In this document: in pieces, positions 1-5,558 of the stretch
How positions within the stretch are numbered: position 1 is the first letter of the stretch
How the letters are laid out: every line of letters starts with the position of its first letter
Source: Lentisphaerota bacterium
GTDB taxonomy: Bacteria; Verrucomicrobiota; Lentisphaeria; Oligosphaerales; Oligosphaeraceae
Assembly: GCA_012800565.1 (NCBI GenBank)
Contig: JAAZIZ010000008.1
Coordinates: 1-7,053 of the forward strand
Direction: 5' to 3'
DNA: 7,053 nt
Position numbers and translations under genes: made by a program
Notes under the pieces: generated by a model
The model's input: only the letters and a program-made list of their open reading frames with translations
Databases searched by the model: none
What the model was told of the DNA's origin: nothing

Positions 1-34
1 AAAGAATTTTTAGATTAGCAAATCGAAAACTAGT

Positions 35-53
35 GGAAAGTAAAGCTCTTTCC
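35..53. other. Small inverted repeat in the leader of the prepilin gene
   Basis: GGAAAG (35-40) and CTTTCC (48-53) form a perfect 6-bp inverted repeat with a 7-nt loop, about 50 nt upstream of the prepilin start. It could be a leader hairpin, an operator or chance. No T-tract follows, so it is not a terminator on the plus strand. Confidence 0.2.
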
Positions 54-105
54 CCTAGGTCCCAACTTCAAGACGTCACCAATAATTTGTTTATGGGGGT
101 GTAAA

Positions 106-807
106 ATGATGCACAGACGTGTTTTCACTCTGATTGAGTTGCTGGTAGTCATTGCCATCATCGCGGTACTGGCCTCAATGCTGCTGCCGGCCTTGAACAA
201 GGCCCGGGCCAAAGCCCAAAGCACCCAATGTATGAATCAGCTCAAGCAGTTCGGTGTGGGTGCCGCGATGTACGAAAATGACAACGATGGATTCAACTGC
301 TGTAGAATTACATCATTAATCTATATGCGCACGACCTACCTGGGGATGTATATTGCCCGCTACGAGGATGAGGCACGCAAGCGCAACCCGATCTATGCTC
401 CACCACTCATGCATTGCCCCGCCGATGCTGAACGACCGTTGAACAGCGTCTATACCAACAACAGTTATTTTCCGAATTATTATTTCAGCACTGCGCTGAC
501 TTGCCATTGGCTGTGGCGGCCCGCGCAGCTGAAATATCGTGGGGTAGTAGCTGCCCGGCAGAATTGGGGGCCAAGCGAATATATCTATGCGGCGGATGCC
601 CTGGGCCTGGGCATGAGCACGCATTCCGGCGCCAATCAGTACCCGATGAATGCCAGCAAGGACCCTGCCACAACCCAGAAAATGGCTTTCCGGCATCCCG
701 GCGATCAAGCCAATGCTCTCTGGGCGGACTACCATGTCGCACCGGTGACTTTCAAGCAGATGTACGGCAGCAGCCATTCGCGCTTCTATTACGCAGAATC
801 ATTCTAA
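106..807 (+). CDS. Prepilin-type N-terminal cleavage/methylation protein, HX9DG-like family (variant)
   Basis: This is a 233-residue secreted or pseudopilin-like protein. Residues 7-31 (FTLIELLVVIAIIA...PALN) are a classical type IV prepilin/type II secretion signal: a short basic head (MHRR), a cleavage region before Phe7, the conserved Glu at +5 of the mature chain, and a hydrophobic helix. The residue before Phe is Val rather than the usual Gly. From memory, this is tolerated in many Lentisphaerae copies. A CP motif follows (HCPAD, about 103-107). The C-terminus resembles the H-X9-DG domain of this family but reads H197-X10-D208-Y209 instead of H-X9-D-G. The start is ATG at 106 or the adjacent ATG at 109, 6-9 nt after a GGGGG stretch (95-99) that can act as a Shine-Dalgarno. 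No clear promoter is visible in bases 1-94. The family is exported and probably assembled or surface exposed; the specific role is unknown. The gene stands alone and is convergent with the exporter gene. Confidence 0.9.
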   Translation: MMHRRVFTLIELLVVIAIIAVLASMLLPALNKARAKAQSTQCMNQLKQFGVGAAMYENDNDGFNCCRITSLIYMRTTYLGMYIARYEDEARKRNPIYAPPLMHCPADAERPLNSVYTNNSYFPNYYFSTALTCHWLWRPAQLKYRGVVAARQNWGPSEYIYAADALGLGMSTHSGANQYPMNASKDPATTQKMAFRHPGDQANALWADYHVAPVTFKQMYGSSHSRFYYAESF

Positions 808-812
808 GTCTA

Positions 813-852
813 GCCGACAGACAAGCTGTGCTGTCGGCAAGGCCATTGGCCT
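813..852. terminator. Tandem hairpins between convergent genes, without a U-tract
   Basis: GCCGACAG (813-820) and CTGTCGGC (831-838) form a perfect 8-bp GC-rich stem with a 10-nt loop, starting 5 nt after the prepilin stop codon. A second stem, AGGCC/GGCCT (840-844 with 848-852), follows at once. Neither strand carries a T-run after the stems, so this is not a standard intrinsic terminator. Its place between two convergent genes suggests a 3'-end-stabilising or termination hairpin, possibly with Rho. The remaining gap to 942 shows no gene. Confidence 0.4.
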
Positions 853-942
853 GGATGTTGCTGGCTTGGGCGCTGCTGGTTGGCAGAAGTGACTAAGGAA
901 CCCGGCGGGCGAACATATCCGCACGACTTGGAGATATATGCC

Positions 943-2319
943 TCAACGTGCTTGACGGCCCATCGGATTGCGATGGTCTTTGGACTGGTAGCCCAGTTTT
1001 TCGGCCAGGTTGGCAATTTGGGCTGAGATATCTTTTTCGTAGTGATTGATCAGGGGAATCAGCAGCAGGAACAGCATCGGGCCGACAAAGAAAATGCTGC
1101 GCACACCGAGGAAATAGGCCAGAGCGCCGGCCGAGAGATGGGCCAGGACGCAGCCGATGGAGCGGGCGGTGGCGGCGAAACCGAACATTATGCCTTTGCG
1201 GTCCGGGTGGGTTATCTTGGAGAGCCAGGTATTCCAGACTGGTTCCAGGCCTGCAGAACAGAAGATCATCAGAAAACGCAGCGGCAGCAGGCAGAGCACA
1301 GCATAAGTCGTGTCCTGACCCATCACTGACACCCTGGGCAGAGATTGCAGCATGTAAGGCAGGATGGCCATTATACCCATAAAGCAGGCCGCACCACGAC
1401 AGCTGAATTTAGCCACTTTTTTGGGGTGGTTGTCAACAAATCGTCCCAGCACTACCCCGGAGAGCATGGCGCCGATGCTGCCCATGCACATCACCCAGCT
1501 GGTCAGCCTGGAGGCCCCGGGCATGTCCTTGCCACCATTCATGTTTTCCACAAAGAGCGCGAACTGGGTATTGTCGAGATAACGAGCGATAGTGGAGAAA
1601 ATAAACATTATATACAGGGGCATGGCGGGTTTGAGCAGCCAACGCCAATTCTGCCAATTGATAGTCAGGTGCGACTGCGGCGAGGGGGTTTTAACGCTGA
1701 CCGGACGGACAAAGTTTTCTTTTGCCAACCAGAGCACCAGCAGCCCGGAGAGCCCCAAGGCCAGTCCTGCATAGAAGAAAGATGTCCGGAAACCAACGGT
1801 ATCAGCGAGCAACCCACCGATAAACAGCCCGGTCATATCACCGGAAAACACACTGGTGCTCAGGACTCCCAACGCATATCCCTGGCGTTTTTGGGGGGTA
1901 CAGCTCACCACCAGAGTCATTGATGCGGACATGGTGCCGGTGAACATCCCCTGCACTGCCCGGAGCAACATAAAACAAAGCACATTGGGGCTTAGACCCA
2001 TCAGGCCGACAATGAGCGCACCGCCGAAATTTGCCCGCAAGACCATCGGTTTGCGACCATATTTATCTGCCAGCACGCCCCAGATGGGCGCCATTATGGC
2101 AAAGGAGACATTGGACAGCGCAGCAGAAATGGCGGCATAGACACGGACCTGTGCCTCGTCTGCGTCACCGCCCAACAAGATACGGATAAAGAACGGCGCA
2201 AAAGGCAGAGAGAGAGAGAACCCAAGCAGCGAGAGGAACTGCGAGAGCCACATAATAGCCAGGTTCCGTCGCCAATACGGAGTGCCGTCCGATAAATTGT
2301 TGCCGGTGCTGGTGGTCAT
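943..2319 (-). CDS. MFS transporter, DHA1 family, MdtG-like (probable drug/metabolite efflux)
   Basis: This is a 458-residue inner-membrane secondary transporter with about 12 hydrophobic segments, normal for a 12-TM major facilitator. The loop after TM2 has the signature motif A (GVLADKYGRK, residues 81-90). A weaker copy (GRFVDNHPKK, 292-301) sits at the matching place in the second half, as expected for the internal duplication of MFS. The N-terminal half closely resembles what I recall of E. coli MdtG: a WRRNL start, a GLADKxGRK-like loop, an LRAVQGMFTG stretch and an ALGVLSTS...SG...GGLLAD stretch. MdtG-type proteins are proton-driven exporters; the substrate here cannot be read from sequence. 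The N-terminal tail of about 18 residues is cytoplasmic. The start is ATG at 2319. The next in-frame Met (residue 23) would cut into TM1, so the first ATG is preferred although no good Shine-Dalgarno precedes it. The gene is separated from the upstream porin gene by a strong terminator, so it probably has its own promoter. Confidence 0.93.
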   Translation of the reverse strand: MTTSTGNNLSDGTPYWRRNLAIMWLSQFLSLLGFSLSLPFAPFFIRILLGGDADEAQVRVYAAISAALSNVSFAIMAPIWGVLADKYGRKPMVLRANFGGALIVGLMGLSPNVLCFMLLRAVQGMFTGTMSASMTLVVSCTPQKRQGYALGVLSTSVFSGDMTGLFIGGLLADTVGFRTSFFYAGLALGLSGLLVLWLAKENFVRPVSVKTPSPQSHLTINWQNWRWLLKPAMPLYIMFIFSTIARYLDNTQFALFVENMNGGKDMPGASRLTSWVMCMGSIGAMLSGVVLGRFVDNHPKKVAKFSCRGAACFMGIMAILPYMLQSLPRVSVMGQDTTYAVLCLLPLRFLMIFCSAGLEPVWNTWLSKITHPDRKGIMFGFAATARSIGCVLAHLSAGALAYFLGVRSIFFVGPMLFLLLIPLINHYEKDISAQIANLAEKLGYQSKDHRNPMGRQAR

Positions 2320-2322
2320 CCG

Positions 2323-2384
2323 AATATAAATGCATCCGGGGAATCAGGTATGCTTAGGCATAGAAGAAGTCCGGGTGACGGACT
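2323..2384 (-). promoter_or_regulatory. Leader of the MFS gene with two small inverted repeats and a -10-like hexamer
   Basis: Reading on the minus strand from the porin terminator toward the exporter start, there is a 6-bp stem AGTCCG/CGGACT (2379-2384 with 2368-2373, loop 5). A 5-bp stem TATGC/GCATA follows (2358-2362 with 2349-2353, loop 4). A TATATT hexamer (2323-2328) lies only 3 nt from the ATG. No convincing -35 box or Shine-Dalgarno is present. The promoter must lie somewhere in this stretch unless the gene is transcribed by read-through. The repeats could be operator sites or leader structure. Confidence 0.3.
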
Positions 2385-2392
2385 GGAATAAG

Positions 2393-2430
2393 AAAAAAAT
2401 GGGCGGCTTTCGCAGAAGCAAAAGCCGCCC
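2393..2430 (-). terminator. Rho-independent terminator of the porin gene
   Basis: On the minus strand GGGCGGCTTT pairs perfectly with AAAGCCGCCC (2421-2430 with 2401-2410). Three further pairs, one of them G-U, can close a UUCU tetraloop, giving a stem of up to 13 bp. One A (2400) and seven T (2399-2393) follow directly. It lies about 33 nt after the porin stop codon. This is a textbook intrinsic terminator in the minus orientation only; the plus strand has no T-run after the stem. Confidence 0.95.
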
Positions 2431-2463
2431 AAAGCGGAACAATCAGAACGACTGAACTACTGC

Positions 2464-3348
2464 TTAGAAAGCCACGCTGGCTTTGATGCCGGTCCAGAAA
2501 GCCTGGCGGTTATTGTAGTTGTTAGCACGCATGGCATCGCGGACGCGTCCATCCAGAGCGTAGGCGAGGTTCATGTAGGGTGCAATCACGAAGTTCTCTG
2601 CGACCCGGATATTCAGAGTTGCGCCAAAGACGGCGTTGGTGAAAGCGTTGCCTTCGGTCGGCCCGCCTTCGTCCCAGAAGTTACGCAGGTAAGCGGCATC
2701 TCCCCAGAACAGGTCGGCGTTGATTACCAGTTCCCATTTTGCTTCTTCGTCGAGGATCAGTGTGTATGCGCCGCCGAGGCACATCCAGGTCTCTTCCCAT
2801 TCGTAGTCATAGACTGCGGCAAGCTTAGCTGCCACGCCCTGGCGTTCAGTCTTGTAGATTTCGTCCAGGGATACTGCCAGTGCGATTTCGGCGGAATTGA
2901 GTTCATGCACGGTCGGGTAATAGAGATAAGTCCAGCGGCCATCGATGGTCAGCGGTCCAAGTCCGAGTACATCATCGAAAGTGTAATAATACCCGGCGTA
3001 GTAGTTAAATTCTTCGAAGCGGTATTTTCTTTCAGATTCATACCATCCGTAGTCGTCGTCATTCATGCGTCCGTTGTTGCGGTCATGGGCGTGAGTCCAG
3101 TCATAGACTCCCCAGACACCGGCATACAGGCCTTCCAATTCCAATTCCACAGTACCGAGGGTTACCGGTTTGTCATTGCGGACCACACCTCTGTTCACAT
3201 ACTTGGTGGACCAATCCAGTTTCAGCATCAGTGCAGGGATCAAGGAATCCTGAGGGGGCATGATGGGGGCGGTGCTGTTTTGTGCTCCAACCAAACCGAC
3301 CAGCGTCAGAATGCTGGCACAAGACAAAATCTTGAACCACAATTTCAT
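2464..3348 (-). CDS. Outer-membrane beta-barrel protein (TorF-like putative porin)
   Basis: The protein has 294 residues counted from ATG at 3348. That start is chosen because AAGGAGAG (in 3351-3360) sits at ideal spacing and because a Sec signal peptide follows immediately: basic MKLWFK, a hydrophobic stretch to about residue 20, and likely cleavage after VGA (residue 22). An upstream in-frame ATG at 3420 would add 24 residues before the signal peptide and is unlikely. The mature part is rich in Tyr, Trp and acidic residues with alternating hydrophobic strands. It begins with an STKYVNRGVV-type strand and a GLYAGVWGVYDW strand, like the start of TorF-type putative porins. It ends in Phe (KASVAF), the usual BAM-recognised C-terminus. 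Residues 88-116 form an acidic, aromatic loop. It probably acts as a small barrel in the outer membrane; substrate unknown. It is a single-gene unit with its own promoter region and terminator. Confidence 0.85.
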   Translation of the reverse strand: MKLWFKILSCASILTLVGLVGAQNSTAPIMPPQDSLIPALMLKLDWSTKYVNRGVVRNDKPVTLGTVELELEGLYAGVWGVYDWTHAHDRNNGRMNDDDYGWYESERKYRFEEFNYYAGYYYTFDDVLGLGPLTIDGRWTYLYYPTVHELNSAEIALAVSLDEIYKTERQGVAAKLAAVYDYEWEETWMCLGGAYTLILDEEAKWELVINADLFWGDAAYLRNFWDEGGPTEGNAFTNAVFGATLNIRVAENFVIAPYMNLAYALDGRVRDAMRANNYNNRQAFWTGIKASVAF

Positions 3349-3393
3349 TGTTCTCTCCTTTTGGGCTTGGAATTGTCGGATATCTGGGACAAG

Positions 3394-3411
3394 TTTGGTT
3401 AATAAACCAAA
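3394..3411. promoter_or_regulatory. Perfect inverted repeat upstream of the porin gene (candidate operator)
   Basis: TTTGGTT-AATA-AACCAAA is a perfect 7-bp inverted repeat with a 4-nt spacer. It lies 33 nt upstream of the porin Shine-Dalgarno, just downstream of the best -10 candidate (3423-3428). That position suits a repressor operator over the early transcribed region or a leader stem-loop. No T-run follows it on the minus strand, so it is not a terminator. Confidence 0.4.
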
Positions 3412-3422
3412 TCTTAACATAA

Positions 3423-3449
3423 TTTATAACCATTCTTAAAAAATGCCAA
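3423..3449 (-). promoter_or_regulatory. Candidate promoter of the porin gene
   Basis: On the minus strand TTGGCA (3449-3444) resembles a -35 box and TATAAA (3428-3423) a -10 box. The spacer is a short 15 nt; shifting the -10 by two bases to TAAATT gives 17 nt. The surrounding sequence is AT-rich, unlike the neighbouring genes. The -35 candidate overlaps the hairpin tail described as the possible terminator of the hydrolase gene. Confidence 0.35.
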
Positions 3450-3474
3450 TGCAAACACGAAAAAAGATTGCATT
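3438..3474 (-). terminator. Possible weak intrinsic terminator after the hydrolase gene
   Basis: On the minus strand AATGCAA (3474-3468) pairs with TTGCATT (3454-3448) across a 13-nt loop. GGCA and then six T (3443-3438) follow. The stem is short and AT-rich and lies four bases from the T-run, so termination may be partial. It starts about 35 nt after the hydrolase stop codon. Confidence 0.35.
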
Positions 3475-3509
3475 TGCTGAAATCACCTGCTTTTCTGCGT
3501 TTTTTCCGG

Positions 3510-5462
3510 TCATGATGCTGGTTGGCGCAGGGCATTCCAGCGGCTGATCACCGTCAGGCGTTCTCCCAGGGCGGCTTCCAAATCCGGGAGATCGAAGAAT
3601 TCCAGTACGCCTTTGAGGTGTGAGGCCGCGGGCCAGCGGGACAGGGGGTCGTCTATCCATTCCTGATAGGATGTCGGAGCATCAATCAGGTAGACCTTGG
3701 CGACGTTTTCATGCAGCAGGGCAGTAAACAAGGCCAGGATGGCGCCCTGGCCGCGGCCATGCAGGGTGATGGTGCTGGCGCCCTCTGCCGTGAGCAAGTC
3801 GATGACGCGCAGGACGTCGTAGACTCTGCGCCCCAGGTAGCTTTCCGCGAACATGGTGCCGTAACCATGGAACATGTAGTCCATGCCGTAGGCCTGCAAG
3901 AAAGCGGCCTCGTCATTTATTTCGCGGTCTTCAGGGCGGGATACGCCCATCCCCCGTGGATCGGTGACATAGACTTCCTGCTCGCCCAGCAGTTTCTGCA
4001 GGTATGCGTTACCGGTGATATCCCAGTCGCTGGCAATGTCGGGCAGGTACAAGCAGGCTTCCTGCTGCACATCCAGGGTTTGGAGGAATTCCGCGGGGAC
4101 ATTTTTATGTATGAAAGCCCGGATGCCCGGTTCTTCGGTCTCAATGGCATAGCGGGCGAAAGGGACGTCCTTGCCGGCGACATTGAGGAGCCGGGCCCGG
4201 GGAATGCGGAAGTGTGGTACTCCCTCGCGCGGCGGCATCTGCAGGAGCTCGCTCAGCTTGGCCTGCAGGTCTGCCGGAGCGAGGGCAGGGCGGGCAGCAG
4301 CCAGAGCCTGAGAGCGTTCCTGGATGAGTTTATTGATGCTGCAGGAGCCAGAAGAGATGACATTCCCATCCGGGCAGGAGAAGAGCTCTTTTTCCGGTAC
4401 TGGCTGCACCGACACCTTGGTTGCGCTTCTACCGCTGTGGCGGCAGAAGAAATCGACCATAGCTTCCTGGTTGTGCTCTGAATAGCCGTGGGTAGTGGGG
4501 CCCATGAACACGGAGACATTTTTGCCGGCGCCGAGGATTTCATAGAAGCGCTGCAGTTCTGCTGCCGCTTCATAAAAGCCGCGTCGTTCAAAGAAATCGT
4601 ATTTCTGGCCCAGCATGATTGCCGGCTGGGGAGCGCGGACGATCATCAGGTCGATCAATTCCAGTCCTGCGGCCAGCATTTGCGGCGGGTATTGTTCGGC
4701 ATCGCGGGGCAGTTCGTTTTCCAGGTCTCCCAGGCAAGTGGTGAGGTGGCAGCTGGGCGCTGCCATGGTCAAGCGGTAATCGCAGGACCACAGCCATTCG
4801 CTGAGGGTCCCGCCGCCGGAATTGCCGGTCACGCCAACGTATCGTTCGTCCACTTCGGGGCGGGCCAGCAGCACGCTGAGGGCAGTCCGTCCGTCCCAGA
4901 CTCTCCAGGCGGCGAAGCTGTCTCCCAGCAGTTCCAGTTGGCGGCCCATGAAATTATGGGCTGCACAGAGTCCTGGCATGGGGTATCCGCCTTGTGGGGT
5001 CAGGCCGGTGTACTGGTAGCGTTCGCCCTGTTGAATGGGGTCATACAAAAGCACAATAAAGCCGTTTTTCACCAGACGGATGGCGAAAGACTGATAGGTA
5101 TCGCAGGCTTTGCCTTCTTCGGCATGACCGCAGGTTCCCAGTACCGCCGGAGCTTTCTTGCCCTGCAAATCAGCCGGTATATACAGCGACGCAGTGACCC
5201 AGAAATTGGGCCGGCTATTGAAGATCAGCTTCTCAATTTTGTAACCGTCATAGTTCAGGGTGGCGGTAGTTCGCACTCCCATGTCCGGCAGAGGCTGCCA
5301 GGGGCCGAAAGCCATGGCTACCGCCTGGCGGACTTTGCATTGATAGAGCTGAGCCTGCTCACGGGTCTGGATGGCATTGAGTTCAGCCGTGCGTTGCTGC
5401 CGCAGGGCACGCATTTTCGCGACGTAGTAATCCAGGACAATATGCTGGTAGCCGTTGGACAT
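3510..5462 (-). CDS. Two-domain alpha/beta hydrolase (acetyl-xylan-esterase/dienelactone-hydrolase-like), second domain degenerate
   Basis: The protein has 650 residues from ATG at 5462. GGAG lies 10 nt before this ATG. An upstream in-frame ATG at 5531 lacks such a site and would add 23 non-conserved residues. There is no signal peptide, so it is probably cytoplasmic. The first hydrolase domain (about 60-345) has an oxyanion-type GTCGH (109-113), a DPIQQGER strand end (141-148), the nucleophile elbow G-N-S215-G-G, a probable acid D289 (QKYDFF) and a His at 325 (TTHGY). This is a full Ser-Asp-His triad in the order seen in AXE1/dienelactone-type esterases. After a helical linker (about 375-410), the second half repeats the fold: DPRGMGVSR (501-509), then HGRGQG (568-573), where the nucleophile Ser is Gly, and a conserved-looking end (FFDLPDLEAAL) with no acid or His. 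Similar two-domain proteins occur in Planctomycetes and Verrucomicrobia. It is likely an esterase on a small or carbohydrate ester; substrate unknown. It lies 96 nt downstream of the HD-CoaD gene with no terminator between, a possible operon. Confidence 0.85.
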   Translation of the reverse strand: MSNGYQHIVLDYYVAKMRALRQQRTAELNAIQTREQAQLYQCKVRQAVAMAFGPWQPLPDMGVRTTATLNYDGYKIEKLIFNSRPNFWVTASLYIPADLQGKKAPAVLGTCGHAEEGKACDTYQSFAIRLVKNGFIVLLYDPIQQGERYQYTGLTPQGGYPMPGLCAAHNFMGRQLELLGDSFAAWRVWDGRTALSVLLARPEVDERYVGVTGNSGGGTLSEWLWSCDYRLTMAAPSCHLTTCLGDLENELPRDAEQYPPQMLAAGLELIDLMIVRAPQPAIMLGQKYDFFERRGFYEAAAELQRFYEILGAGKNVSVFMGPTTHGYSEHNQEAMVDFFCRHSGRSATKVSVQPVPEKELFSCPDGNVISSGSCSINKLIQERSQALAAARPALAPADLQAKLSELLQMPPREGVPHFRIPRARLLNVAGKDVPFARYAIETEEPGIRAFIHKNVPAEFLQTLDVQQEACLYLPDIASDWDITGNAYLQKLLGEQEVYVTDPRGMGVSRPEDREINDEAAFLQAYGMDYMFHGYGTMFAESYLGRRVYDVLRVIDLLTAEGASTITLHGRGQGAILALFTALLHENVAKVYLIDAPTSYQEWIDDPLSRWPAASHLKGVLEFFDLPDLEAALGERLTVISRWNALRQPAS

Positions 5463-5558
5463 TCTTGTTGTTCTCCGTGATTTGTAATTGCTGACTTGTG
5501 GCTCTGAGACAGGCCAGGAGTGCCGAATCATGTCCTGATCCGGTTTGCCGGCTGTATT

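Noticed and set aside
501..896. Plus-strand ORF ending in a hydrophobic, sorting-signal-like tail
   Set aside because: It overlaps the prepilin-like gene in another frame for most of its length. The hydrophobic end is short and arises from the intergenic hairpin region.
1345..1923. Plus-strand ORF of 192 codons opposite the MFS gene
   Set aside because: The product is His/Gln-rich and low in hydrophobic pattern, as expected for the reverse complement of membrane-protein codons; no start signal.
2905..3402. Plus-strand ORF opposite the porin gene
   Set aside because: It lies antisense to the signal peptide and barrel of the porin, which has a strong ribosome binding site and terminator.
3349..3420. 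N-terminal extension of the porin from the ATG at 3420
   Set aside because: It would bury the signal peptide 24 residues inside the chain and cover the Shine-Dalgarno and the inverted repeat; ATG 3348 is far better.
3711..4481. Plus-strand ORF of 256 codons opposite the second half of the hydrolase gene
   Set aside because: The opposite strand encodes the duplicated hydrolase fold; this frame is an antisense shadow.
4488..5480. Long plus-strand ORF (330 codons) opposite the hydrolase gene
   Set aside because: It is antisense to a gene with clear catalytic motifs and a good ribosome binding site. The translation has no recognisable domain and looks like a codon-bias shadow.
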